Below, piece after piece: positions 17,124 through 25,498 of a stretch of DNA of 64,000 nucleotides. The notes under the pieces are model-generated. The model was not told the DNA's origin. It saw only the letters and a list, made by a program, of their open reading frames with translations, and ran no database searches. This stretch comes from Kiritimatiellia bacterium (lineage in GTDB: Bacteria > Verrucomicrobiota > Kiritimatiellia > CAIVKH01), in NCBI GenBank assembly GCA_023953695.1, contig JAMLJG010000008.1, forward strand, positions 1 to 64,000, read 5' to 3'. Each line of letters begins with the position of its first letter. Within the stretch, counting starts at the first letter, position 1. The translations under genes were made by a program, and so were the position numbers.

Positions 17124-18842
17124 ATGAGTAGAAAGCCGATGGAATCCGACGAAGCGACATCCGTTGCGTATAACGTGCGCATCACGCCGCGGCTTGTCCT
17201 TCACATTCTCGGGCCGTATTTCTGGGAAAAGTTTGTTGAGCAGGTTCGCGGCATTACGCCCGTCACGCTGTTTCTCCTGGCGTTTCAATTTCTCGTTTTT
17301 CGGCTGTTGCGAATTGAGCAGCCTCTTTCGATCGCCATTGGCATGTGCTGCGTGGCGGCGGGTTTGATGTTTTTCCTCTCCGGTTTGCGTTTGGGCGTGA
17401 TGCCGCTCGGCGAGGATATCGGCGGCAGTCTGCCCGCCAAGAGCCGCCTCGGTGTCATCCTGACGGTCGTTTTGATTTTGTGCACGGTTGCTACCTTTGC
17501 GGAGCCCGCGATCAGCACCTTGAAGGTGTTGGGCGCCAAGATTTCGCCCCAGAAGACGCCGCTGCTGTTCGACTATCTGAATCGGCGCACGGGCGCGGTG
17601 CTGTGGTGTGTGGCGCTTGGAGTCGGGTTTGGAGCCTGCAACGGAATCCTGCGACTCGTGAAGCATTGGCGACTCAAGATGGCTGTGTTGCCGCCGGTGA
17701 TCCTGGCAATCCTGTTGACCGTTCTTGCGGCATTGGATCGCAACGCTTTCTGCTTGGTTGGCGTGGCGTGGGATATGGGCGGCATGACCACGGGCACTGC
17801 GACCGCGCCACTCTTGCTTGCGCTGGGCGTGGGCATGGCCGTTGCGCTGGGGCGGCACAATGATCCTTTGGCGGGATTCGGCATTATCACGCTCTGTTCG
17901 ATTTGGGCGGTTGTGTTTCTTCTCGCGATGGGCTTGTTTCACTCGTGGACGGGCAACTTCATGTCTCCGGAGGAGGCGGAGGCCTGGCTTGCCGCCAACC
18001 CGGCGGGCGAGGCGGCGGCTGGCGCTGCCAATGTATTGTCGCTGATCGGAACCAATCTCGTCGCGGCGGCCCAAGCCATCATCCCTCTTTGCGCGATTCT
18101 CCTGGCGGTGCAGGTGGTGGTGCTGCGCGAGCCGGTGCGCGCGATCAAGCAGGTGCTGGTGGGGATCGCGTTTGCGCTGGTGGGACTCTTTCTTTTTCAG
18201 ATCGGGTTGGAGCGCGGCTTGAATCCGTTGGGCGATCAGGTGGGGCGCGCGTCGGTCATTTCCTTTTCGGGAAAAGAGTTTGCGGACCTTGTGCCCGGCC
18301 TGGCGGAGACCGGTCGCTACGGCGCGTTTTGGGGGCGAATGGTCGTCATGGCGTTTGGGTTTCTCGCCGGGTATGGCGGGGTGATGGCAGAGCCTGCGCT
18401 CGCCGCGCTGGGGTTGATGGTGGAGGATGTGACCGGTGGTGCGTTTCGAAAAAAGTTGGTCATACAGGCCGTCGCCATCGGTGTTGGCTTGGGGCTATTG
18501 ATCGGCTTGGCGAAAATCCTTTTCGGCTGGTCCATTCTTTGGACGCTGATGCCCAGCTATGTGCTCGCCGCACTGCTCACCGTGTTGGGCGATGAAAAGT
18601 ATGTCAACATCGGCTGGGATTCCGGCGGTGTGGCCAGTGGCGACGTCACTTCGCCGGTGCTCATTGCGCTCGGGCTGGGCGCGGGCACCGCAGTGGGGGC
18701 GTCGGATTGTTTCTCGCTGATCGCGATGGCGTCGGTGTGGCCGATTATTATCGTTCAGGCTTTGGGCATTTGTGTTTCGAGGGCGGAGCGCGCGAGCCGA
18801 CGCGAGCAGGAGAATCGAGGGCGGCAGGCGGCGGCGAATTGA
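17124..18842 (+). CDS. DUF1538 family multi-helix membrane protein
   Basis: About 572 residues made of two homologous halves of the DUF1538 type. Each half has helices around a conserved small-residue motif (GLRLGVMPLGEDIGG in the first, FQIGLERGLNPLGDQVG in the second) and a later GGMTTGTATAPLLLALG or GGVASGDVTSPVLIALG. The inverted, duplicated architecture is that of a secondary transporter or channel; the substrate is unknown. A P-II-type gene follows 10 bp downstream, a pairing I have seen repeatedly in bacteria, which suggests P-II control. ATG codons at 17124 and 17139 are both possible starts; neither has a strong ribosome-binding site. Confidence 0.82.
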   Translation: MSRKPMESDEATSVAYNVRITPRLVLHILGPYFWEKFVEQVRGITPVTLFLLAFQFLVFRLLRIEQPLSIAIGMCCVAAGLMFFLSGLRLGVMPLGEDIGGSLPAKSRLGVILTVVLILCTVATFAEPAISTLKVLGAKISPQKTPLLFDYLNRRTGAVLWCVALGVGFGACNGILRLVKHWRLKMAVLPPVILAILLTVLAALDRNAFCLVGVAWDMGGMTTGTATAPLLLALGVGMAVALGRHNDPLAGFGIITLCSIWAVVFLLAMGLFHSWTGNFMSPEEAEAWLAANPAGEAAAGAANVLSLIGTNLVAAAQAIIPLCAILLAVQVVVLREPVRAIKQVLVGIAFALVGLFLFQIGLERGLNPLGDQVGRASVISFSGKEFADLVPGLAETGRYGAFWGRMVVMAFGFLAGYGGVMAEPALAALGLMVEDVTGGAFRKKLVIQAVAIGVGLGLLIGLAKILFGWSILWTLMPSYVLAALLTVLGDEKYVNIGWDSGGVASGDVTSPVLIALGLGAGTAVGASDCFSLIAMASVWPIIIVQALGICVSRAERASRREQENRGRQAAAN

Positions 18843-18852
18843 GGAGTCGAAC

Positions 18853-19215
18853 ATGGCAGAAAATGAGAAAAGCAAAGCGTTGAAACTGATCCTCGCCATT
18901 GTTCAGCGAGGGCGGGCGGACGATTTGGTCAAGGCGGCGATTCGGGCTGGCGCGCCGGCGGCAACGGTTTGGCATGGGCGCGGACAGGGTATCCGCGAGC
19001 GACTCGGCTTGTTGGGTCTGGCCATTCAGCCGGAGAAAGAAGTCGTTCTGATCGTCGTCGAAGAATGGCTTCTGGACGCTGTGGTCGCCGCCATGGTCAA
19101 GGAGGGCAAACTCGATCAGCCGGGGATTGGCATTATCTTTGTTCTCCCCGTGGAGCGAGCCGTGGGCATGGTGGCTGCTGCTGAACAAGGCAGCGCTGCG
19201 GCGTCATCGGGCTGA
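18853..19215 (+). CDS. P-II-like regulatory protein linked to DUF1538 transporter
   Basis: A 120-residue protein with a P-II/GlnB-like ferredoxin fold: KLILAIVQRGRADDLVKAAIRAGA, then the T-loop region AATVWHGRGQGIRERLG, then KEVVLIVVEEWLLDAVVAAM and GIGIIFVLPVERAVGM. The uridylylated Tyr of classical GlnB is absent from the T-loop. It starts 10 bp after the DUF1538 gene with a GAGGAG ribosome-binding site. Most likely it senses a nucleotide or carboxylate and gates the adjacent membrane protein (inference from pairing). The Ala/Ser-rich C-terminus looks disordered. Confidence 0.8.
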   Translation: MAENEKSKALKLILAIVQRGRADDLVKAAIRAGAPAATVWHGRGQGIRERLGLLGLAIQPEKEVVLIVVEEWLLDAVVAAMVKEGKLDQPGIGIIFVLPVERAVGMVAAAEQGSAAASSG

Positions 19216-19235
19216 CACGGGGTGGCGAGGCTCGG

Positions 19236-20390
19236 CTAGAGGAGCTCGATGCCGAACCCGAGTCGGCTCAGGCGGCGCGCGAGGTCGGCCGACTCCCCGC
19301 CGAGTCGAACGGTGAACGCGGGGAACTCGTGGCGATCGGGGTAGTGAGCGCGCAACTGTTGAAAATGGCGTCGGCGCGCGGCTTCATCTGGCGTGAGGCC
19401 GGTGCGAAGCGCGCGATCATCGTCCGCAATGCTATAGGCTGCTCCCACGATTTGAGCCAGAGTCTCGATGGGCGATGAGTGTGGTGCGGTGTGGGAGATG
19501 ACGCGCGCGGGATCGGGCGGAAGCGGGGAAGGCGTCCATTGCGGTTCTGCTTCGAGAAAGCGGCAGGCGGCTTGATAGCACATTTCCGTTCCGCGCAGGC
19601 GGCCCTCGTAGGAGTAGCCGGCGATATGCGGAGTTGCGATTGCGGCGCGCGCGACGGTTTGCGGGCATACATCCGGTTCGTGTGCGAAGACATCGAGCGC
19701 GGCGGGTCCGATATAGCGGCGCTCCAAGCCGAGGAGCAGGCTTTCTTCATCCACCACTTCCCCGCGAGCGGCGTTGATGAAGATGGCGCCGGGCTTGAGG
19801 CTTGCGAGGAATCGGCAATCCACCATGGCGCGTGTGGGGCAGGGCCCGCCGTCTGTGAGGGGGACGTGCAGCGTGACGATATCGGACTCCTTCAGAATCG
19901 TATCCAGTGGTTTCCAGTCGAGATTGGGTTCCGCCCTCTCCCTCGGCGGATCGTTCAGCAGCACGCGGAGGCCGAGCGCTGGCGCCAGCGTCGCCACGCG
20001 CGAACCCACATTGCCGACGCCGACGATCCCCAGCGAGCGGCCCTGCAAGTCCACTCCGTGTTGCATCGCAAGGTGGAGCAGGGCCGCAATCACCCATTCC
20101 GCCACGCTGTTTGCGTTGCACCCCGGCGACGAAGTCCACGCAATCCCGTGTTTATTGAGGTAGGCGGTATCGAAGTGGTCGAATCCGGCCGTCGCTGTGG
20201 CGACGAAGGAGACATGGCTATTGTGAAGGAGGGCTTGGTTCACCTTGACCTTGGAGCGCGCGATGAGGAGGTCCGCGTTGCGGACGACCTCCGGCCCGAT
20301 ATCCTTTTCAGGGATCCAGTCCAGCTTTCCGAGAGAATCAAACGCCTCGCGCCCCAGAAGGACGCTTGTCGCACAAACAATCTTCGCCAT
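19236..20390 (-). CDS. pdxB: Erythronate-4-phosphate dehydrogenase PdxB
   Basis: A 384-residue D-2-hydroxyacid dehydrogenase. The NAD-binding core has GIVGVGNVGSRVA; the catalytic Arg is in NAARGEVVDE, Glu in HEPDVCPQ and His in ATPHIAGYSYEGRLRG. The HIAGYSxEGR form and the C-terminal extension of about 100 residues (a dimerisation-like domain) separate PdxB from SerA and other family members. It performs the second step of DXP-dependent pyridoxal phosphate synthesis. The start at 20390 (MAKIVCATS) is preferred to an upstream in-frame codon. It is convergent with the P-II gene, 20 bp apart. Confidence 0.88.
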   Translation of the reverse strand: MAKIVCATSVLLGREAFDSLGKLDWIPEKDIGPEVVRNADLLIARSKVKVNQALLHNSHVSFVATATAGFDHFDTAYLNKHGIAWTSSPGCNANSVAEWVIAALLHLAMQHGVDLQGRSLGIVGVGNVGSRVATLAPALGLRVLLNDPPRERAEPNLDWKPLDTILKESDIVTLHVPLTDGGPCPTRAMVDCRFLASLKPGAIFINAARGEVVDEESLLLGLERRYIGPAALDVFAHEPDVCPQTVARAAIATPHIAGYSYEGRLRGTEMCYQAACRFLEAEPQWTPSPLPPDPARVISHTAPHSSPIETLAQIVGAAYSIADDDRALRTGLTPDEAARRRHFQQLRAHYPDRHEFPAFTVRLGGESADLARRLSRLGFGIELL

Positions 20391-20502
20391 AACGCGGTTT
20401 AATTTGTGCCTATACGGGGACAAATGCAATGCGTAACTAATGCTGGATTTGGAGGTTAAGTTGCCAAAGCCACTCCCGGATAAGCCCGGAACGGCGACGG
20501 CG

Positions 20503-20562
20503 GTAAAAGTTTTTACTGAATTAGCTTTACCGCTAAACGGACTTTAGTGTAGCGTTTTAACG
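20503..20562 (+). promoter_or_regulatory. Three operator-like dyads upstream of the GH57 gene
   Basis: The 208-bp gap contains three AT-centred dyads: GTAAAA-N2-TTTTAC at 20503-20516, TTTACCGCTAAA at 20526-20537 (resembling LacI-family core sites) and CGTTTTAACG at 20553-20562. Their centres are 22 and 26 bp apart. They sit 40-95 bp before the ATG, where a repressor responding to a sugar would act. No regulator gene is adjacent. Confidence 0.35.
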
Positions 20563-20598
20563 GTTCTTGCTTTAGGTGCTTTTTGGAGGTTGGCGATC

Positions 20599-23500
20599 AT
20601 GTATAAGAATTTGAAATCTGTGGGATTTGCGGCACTGGGCGCGTTGTTCTTTGCCGCGTCTGCGTTTGCAAATGGCAACGTTCACGTCAGCCGATTCTGG
20701 CACAACCATCAGCCGATCTATTGGCCGGAGTGGAACTCGAATGGCGGGCAGAATAGCCGCGTTCAGTATGCGTGGGACTCGATTGTCCTGAAGAGCGGCC
20801 AGAATTATGGCGGACTCAGTCCCAACCAGCATCCCGAGAACAATCTGACCGACATTTTCGGCAGCGACGACCGCAAGAACGCCTATCAGGGCGGGCCGAA
20901 CGCATCACTGGGCACCTTCTCTGGCGGCGGTTTTGCGATTTCCTATTCCGGGTCACTGATTGACAACGTCCGTCAGCTTGGTGGTGGCGGGCATCTCGGG
21001 TATGGCGGAAGCTGGAACAGCGGAAACACCTCCGCGCGGTCGTCGGGGCGTTTGGACCTCGTGGGTTTTACCTATCACCACTCGCTGGCGCCTTTGCTTC
21101 CGAAGGAAGTGTTCCGCAAGGAACTTCAGATTTTCAAGCAGGCGTGGTGGAAAGCGTGGGGTGGCAATTCGGATCTGAGTGATCATTCGAAGGGCTTTTT
21201 CCCGACGGAGATGGCGTTTTCAGAGGAATTGATTGATGTGCTCGTGGATGAAGGTTACGAGTGGTCCATCGTTGCCAGCCATCACTTGAGCCGCACGACG
21301 CCCACCTATTTTGATCAGTTCAACCTCGACGCGGGTCAATATGGCATCTATTCGGCGCCGCCGAACAAGGCCGACCAGCTTGGCCCTTCGCCGACAACGG
21401 GCTGGTGGTATCTAGAGCCCAATCCGGGCAACGCATCTTGGAACGTCGCGCCGTTTGCGTATCAACTCCACAAGGCGCAGTACGTCAACCCGAATAGCGG
21501 GGCCACGAAGCAGATTTATGTGGTGCCGTCCGACGACGCGCTCAGCTATCGCTACGGCTATGCCAGCGAAGGCATCGGCAAGATTCAGGCGAACATTTCC
21601 CCCTATGCGACGGATCCAAATCGCCCGGTCATCGTCATGCCCTCGACGGATGGCGACAATGCGTGGGGCGGTGGAAACAGCTCTTGGTTTGAGGCGACCC
21701 CGCAGTTCTTCAATGACTCCGCGGCGGCAGGATATGTCAAAGACACGCCGCAGGGCTTTGTGAATGCGGCGAAAGCGAATGCCGATTTGGTTCACGTGGA
21801 AGACGGCTCGTGGATTTTCCCCGAGATGGATTACGGTGCGCCGAACTTCTTGAAGTGGATTGAGCCGCCAGTGGCCAACACTGCGATTGGCGCAACGAAT
21901 CGCTATCCCAACACGCAGATTGATTTGGAGACCCCGGGTTTTGCGCTTAAGTTCTTCAGCTATGCCCCTCTGATGGCGGGCGCCAACTGGGTGATCACCG
22001 CCGAGCAAATCCTCAAAGACGAGGGCGGCAGCGTGTCGGCATGGAAGGTGCAGGCGCCCTACGATTGGGACGGCACGTGGACGAGTCCGAACGACGTCGA
22101 ATTGGCTTGGCACATTTATCTCGCGGGCCTCGATTCCGGCTTCAACTACTACGGCGGTCTAGGCAACGATGATGAAGTCAAGCCCGCCCTCGCGACCAAG
22201 CGGGCGATTGAGAAGCTGCAGAGTTATATGGCTTCCCGCATGAGCATGGATACCACGCCCCCGACCGTGCTCCGTCCGCAGCGGTTCCCCTATAACCCGG
22301 GCGCCTACAACTTTGGTTGGTACAACCGAGTTCCCGGCGGCGATGAGCGCTTCCTCAAGAAGATGCCCTCTGAGTTCTATGTCTGGACGCACGCCTACGA
22401 CATCAACGGTGTCACCAATATCAGCGTCAAAGTTCGTATCGACAATGATGGTGTCAACTCGCTCGCCACCACGGACAACGAAACCTACGCGGGCGGTTCG
22501 GGCGTTGGAACGTGGTACACGATTCCGATGACCAAGCGCGTGTTGCCCAAGACGCGCACGAGCCTCAACACGGCGGCCAGCAACGGCCAGATTGACTACT
22601 TTGTCTTCGATCCCGCCTTCTGGTCGAACCCGGTTCTCGCGGACTACTATTTTGCGAAGATCACGGACGACAAAGTCCCCAGCTTCCGCGGCAAATTGCT
22701 CGACTACTATATCGAGGCCTACGATGGGCTCGGCAACGTTTCGCGCAGTGAAATTCAACACGTGTTCGTCGAGCACGATGGCGGGGCGAGTTCGGTCGAG
22801 CCTTCGGCAACCTTCACTCCGGCGGCGCCGAGCGATTGCGCACCGATCACGGTGAACTTCAACGCCGCCACCTCCGCGCTGGCGACGGCCACGACGGTGT
22901 ACGTCTCGTATCACTTCTCGACAAACACGAACGATTGGGCGTCTGTGGCCATGACGCGCGAGACCTCCAACACATTCAGCTACACCTTCAGCACGAATGT
23001 GATTCCCGACAATGCGCCGCAGATCGAAGTCGCCTTCAGCGATGGCGGATCGAATTGGGCGAACAACGGCGGTCAGAATTGGAAGGTTTCCATTCGCGAC
23101 TGCGACGCGCCGACGGGGCCCTCGTCGGTCACGTTCAATCCGGCCGTGCCGAACGGGTGCGATCCGGTGACGATTCGCTACTACCCCAACGAAGGTCCGC
23201 TGAAGTCGGCCACAACCATCAAGATTCACATTGGCCGCAACGGGTGGGAAGATGTGGTGGATCCGGATCCGACCATGACGAAGAATGGCTACTATTGGGA
23301 ATACACCTACATCGTGGCGACGAATACGGAAGTCATTGATGTTGTATTCAACGATGGCGCGAACCAGTGGGACAACAACGGCGGCGCAGATTGGCATCGC
23401 TCCGTGACCAACTGCGGTTCCGCGCCGGAGCCGCTGGGGCCCGTCTCCCTCAGCGAGGGTGCGGCGTGCGAGCCCATCACCATCACCTACAACCCCGCGG

Positions 23501-24873
23501 GTCGCCCTCTGCAAGGCGCTTCGGCCGTCAAGATTCACATTGGCCGCAACGGGTGGAAGGATGTCATTCTTCCCAATCCGAGCATGACGAAGTCCGGCGC
23601 GAACTGGACCTACACCTATCAACCGCTGCCGGGTTCGACGAACATTGACGTGGTGTTCAATGATGGCGCGAACCAGTGGGACAACAACAGCGGCGCGGAT
23701 TGGCACTTTGCGATCACGGAATGCCCAGACATTCCGACGGGTCTGGCGATTACCAATCCCGCGACGGGAACGTTGACCGTTCCGTATGGCACCTCAAGCA
23801 TCAACTTGCAGGGTATTGCCGATGGAATGACCGGCCACCTGCGCTGGACGAACAAGTTGACGGGCGCCTCGGGCGCAATTCCCAGCACGTCGCCGTGGAG
23901 CATCGCGGGGATTGCGCTGAGCGTGGGCGGCAATGAAATTGTGATCGGCGGCTCGAACATCGTTGCGGGTGGCGAGGTGACGAATGCGCAAGATTCCGCA
24001 TCGGATGCGGCCTATTCCGGCGGTTGGAACAGCGGCAACAATGGTGGAACCGGCTTCTTGGGCTGGGCCCTCTCGGCCAGCGAGGGCAACAGTGGCCACT
24101 TTGTGCAAAACGCCATGTGGGGCATGTGGTCGCACGAGTCGAGTTATCTGGCTCAGGCGCTTCGCCCGCTTTCATCCGCGCTCACAACGGGCCAGACGTT
24201 CCATGCCTTCATGAAGAACGGTTGGATTTGGGAGCAGGGCGGTTCCGTGGGCATCGCGCTGCGCGACAGCTCGGCAAACACCGTCTGGGAATTGTATTTC
24301 AACGGAGGCCAGACGAATTACAGCTCGTCGCTCGGCACAACCGATATCGGCTGGACAAGCGACGGGATTGATATTGCGTTCACGCGCACGGGAACGACCA
24401 ACTTTTCCGTGGACGTCACGCCGGTGGGCGGCTCGAAGCGCACCTACACGGGCAGCTTCACGAATGACATCGCCGAATTTCGCGCTTGGTCATACAGCAA
24501 CGGGACGAGCGATGGACAGAACTCCAATCGCGACTTCTATATCAACAACCTGAAGATCACCTCCGTGGGTGCGGGTGGCGCGGTGGACTACTCGGACTTT
24601 GTGGTTGTGACGCGAGAGAATGACCAAAGCGCGCCGCCCGTTGTGGCGAGTCTCTCGTTGCAAATTGTCGGCAATAGCGCGTCGCTATCACTCACGAGCA
24701 GCATACCGGATGCAACGTACGCCATCTGGAGCAGCCCCACGCTCTTCCCGAGCCAGAATTGGCAGAAGGTTAACGGCACGGAAGTGCTCGGCCACGGAGG
24801 ACCCATCAACTTGTTCTATACGAACGGGCTCCTGCCGATTGACTTCCTGCGCATTGGCATCGAATCGCAATAG
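20599..24873 (+). CDS. Secreted GH57-like glycosidase with three CBM25-like starch-binding modules
   Basis: A 1424-residue exported protein (signal peptide to about residue 25, ending SAFANG). Residues about 28-560 form a GH57-type barrel: HNHQPIYWPEW at the start, FFPTEMAFSEELIDVL carrying the likely nucleophile Glu, and VIVMPSTDGDNAWGGG carrying the likely acid Asp. Three CBM25-like modules (about 735-840, 845-940 and 950-1050) follow, each ending in VxFxDGxxxWxNNxGxxW. Then come an Ig-like region and a carbohydrate-binding sandwich (about 1130-1330). Alpha-glucan breakdown is the natural role. ATG 20599 has GGAGG 9 nt upstream. Modules 2 and 3 are nearly identical in DNA. Confidence 0.85.
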   Translation: MYKNLKSVGFAALGALFFAASAFANGNVHVSRFWHNHQPIYWPEWNSNGGQNSRVQYAWDSIVLKSGQNYGGLSPNQHPENNLTDIFGSDDRKNAYQGGPNASLGTFSGGGFAISYSGSLIDNVRQLGGGGHLGYGGSWNSGNTSARSSGRLDLVGFTYHHSLAPLLPKEVFRKELQIFKQAWWKAWGGNSDLSDHSKGFFPTEMAFSEELIDVLVDEGYEWSIVASHHLSRTTPTYFDQFNLDAGQYGIYSAPPNKADQLGPSPTTGWWYLEPNPGNASWNVAPFAYQLHKAQYVNPNSGATKQIYVVPSDDALSYRYGYASEGIGKIQANISPYATDPNRPVIVMPSTDGDNAWGGGNSSWFEATPQFFNDSAAAGYVKDTPQGFVNAAKANADLVHVEDGSWIFPEMDYGAPNFLKWIEPPVANTAIGATNRYPNTQIDLETPGFALKFFSYAPLMAGANWVITAEQILKDEGGSVSAWKVQAPYDWDGTWTSPNDVELAWHIYLAGLDSGFNYYGGLGNDDEVKPALATKRAIEKLQSYMASRMSMDTTPPTVLRPQRFPYNPGAYNFGWYNRVPGGDERFLKKMPSEFYVWTHAYDINGVTNISVKVRIDNDGVNSLATTDNETYAGGSGVGTWYTIPMTKRVLPKTRTSLNTAASNGQIDYFVFDPAFWSNPVLADYYFAKITDDKVPSFRGKLLDYYIEAYDGLGNVSRSEIQHVFVEHDGGASSVEPSATFTPAAPSDCAPITVNFNAATSALATATTVYVSYHFSTNTNDWASVAMTRETSNTFSYTFSTNVIPDNAPQIEVAFSDGGSNWANNGGQNWKVSIRDCDAPTGPSSVTFNPAVPNGCDPVTIRYYPNEGPLKSATTIKIHIGRNGWEDVVDPDPTMTKNGYYWEYTYIVATNTEVIDVVFNDGANQWDNNGGADWHRSVTNCGSAPEPLGPVSLSEGAACEPITITYNPAGRPLQGASAVKIHIGRNGWKDVILPNPSMTKSGANWTYTYQPLPGSTNIDVVFNDGANQWDNNSGADWHFAITECPDIPTGLAITNPATGTLTVPYGTSSINLQGIADGMTGHLRWTNKLTGASGAIPSTSPWSIAGIALSVGGNEIVIGGSNIVAGGEVTNAQDSASDAAYSGGWNSGNNGGTGFLGWALSASEGNSGHFVQNAMWGMWSHESSYLAQALRPLSSALTTGQTFHAFMKNGWIWEQGGSVGIALRDSSANTVWELYFNGGQTNYSSSLGTTDIGWTSDGIDIAFTRTGTTNFSVDVTPVGGSKRTYTGSFTNDIAEFRAWSYSNGTSDGQNSNRDFYINNLKITSVGAGGAVDYSDFVVVTRENDQSAPPVVASLSLQIVGNSASLSLTSSIPDATYAIWSSPTLFPSQNWQKVNGTEVLGHGGPINLFYTNGLLPIDFLRIGIESQ

Positions 24874-24897
24874 CATTGCCGCAGAGTTTTTGCAGAG

Positions 24898-24930
24898 CGA
24901 GCCGCCCCGCATGGGGCGGCTCGTTTCGTT
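24898..24930 (+). terminator. Rho-independent terminator after the GH57 gene
   Basis: An 11-bp perfect stem CGAGCCGCCCC/GGGGCGGCTCG with loop GCAT, followed by TTTCGTT, 25 bp after the stop. It lies between convergent genes, but the T-rich tail serves only the plus strand. Confidence 0.85.
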
Positions 24931-24957
24931 ACGCGGTGCGGCATCGAGGCTGATGGA

Positions 24958-25368
24958 TCAGCGATTGCGGGGCGGTTGGAGATCGGGGTCGGGCTGAAAC
25001 CGAAGATCGGCTATGTGGTCCGCACCGAAGCGAGCCTGGAGCTTTTGGAGAAGGTCCGCCTTCCCGTAGCGCGCCAGTTCGTTGAGCCAGGTGGCGTTAT
25101 TGACATAGACCGTGAGAACCTTGCGCTGAATGGAGCCGGGTCGCGCGCGGCGCGCGACCGGGGCGCCGACGAGCGCGACCCACTCCTCCAGCAGCGATTG
25201 CTCCCACAGCCGCTCATTCAGGCCGAGGCGCTTCAGCAAAACTTCGGCGACATCGCCCGCGGTGACCGCGCTGTTATTGCGCGGCGGCAGCGTGTCGTCG
25301 GGAAGCTGGCTTCGCTCGCGTTCGAGCTGCCAGCGGCCGAAATTGATGCGTCGTTTGCGCGGGGACAT
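24958..25368 (-). CDS. DUF721 / DciA-like protein
   Basis: A 136-residue protein with a C-terminal DUF721 domain (about 40-125): EVLLKRLGLNERLWEQSLLEEWVALVG, then VLTVYVNNATWLNELARYGKADLLQKLQARFG. DciA is the ancestral loader or operator of the replicative helicase DnaB in bacteria lacking DnaC. The N-terminus is basic (MSPRKRRINFGRWQ) and suits nucleic-acid binding. I chose the ATG at 25368; a TTG at 25407 would add 13 residues of low complexity. It stands alone between the two starch-related genes and is convergent with the GH57 gene. Confidence 0.8.
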   Translation of the reverse strand: MSPRKRRINFGRWQLERERSQLPDDTLPPRNNSAVTAGDVAEVLLKRLGLNERLWEQSLLEEWVALVGAPVARRARPGSIQRKVLTVYVNNATWLNELARYGKADLLQKLQARFGADHIADLRFQPDPDLQPPRNR

Positions 25369-25498
25369 GGCGCCTGAACTCTGTGGCGACGGCGCAGGGT
25401 TCGTCAAGCTCTCGCCAAGTTAAGCGTTTGAAAAGAATACACGACAAGGAGCGGGGTCTTTGCTACTGTCTCTCCGTCCCAGACTGCTGGAGGTTATT

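Noticed and set aside
16926..18074. 383-residue extension of the Popeye-type protein
   Set aside because: Antisense to the DUF1538 gene and low-complexity (Arg, Gln, Asn rich).
22159..23706. 515-codon minus-strand frame opposite the GH57 gene
   Set aside because: No domain, repetitive composition, and it lies wholly opposite a well-supported gene.
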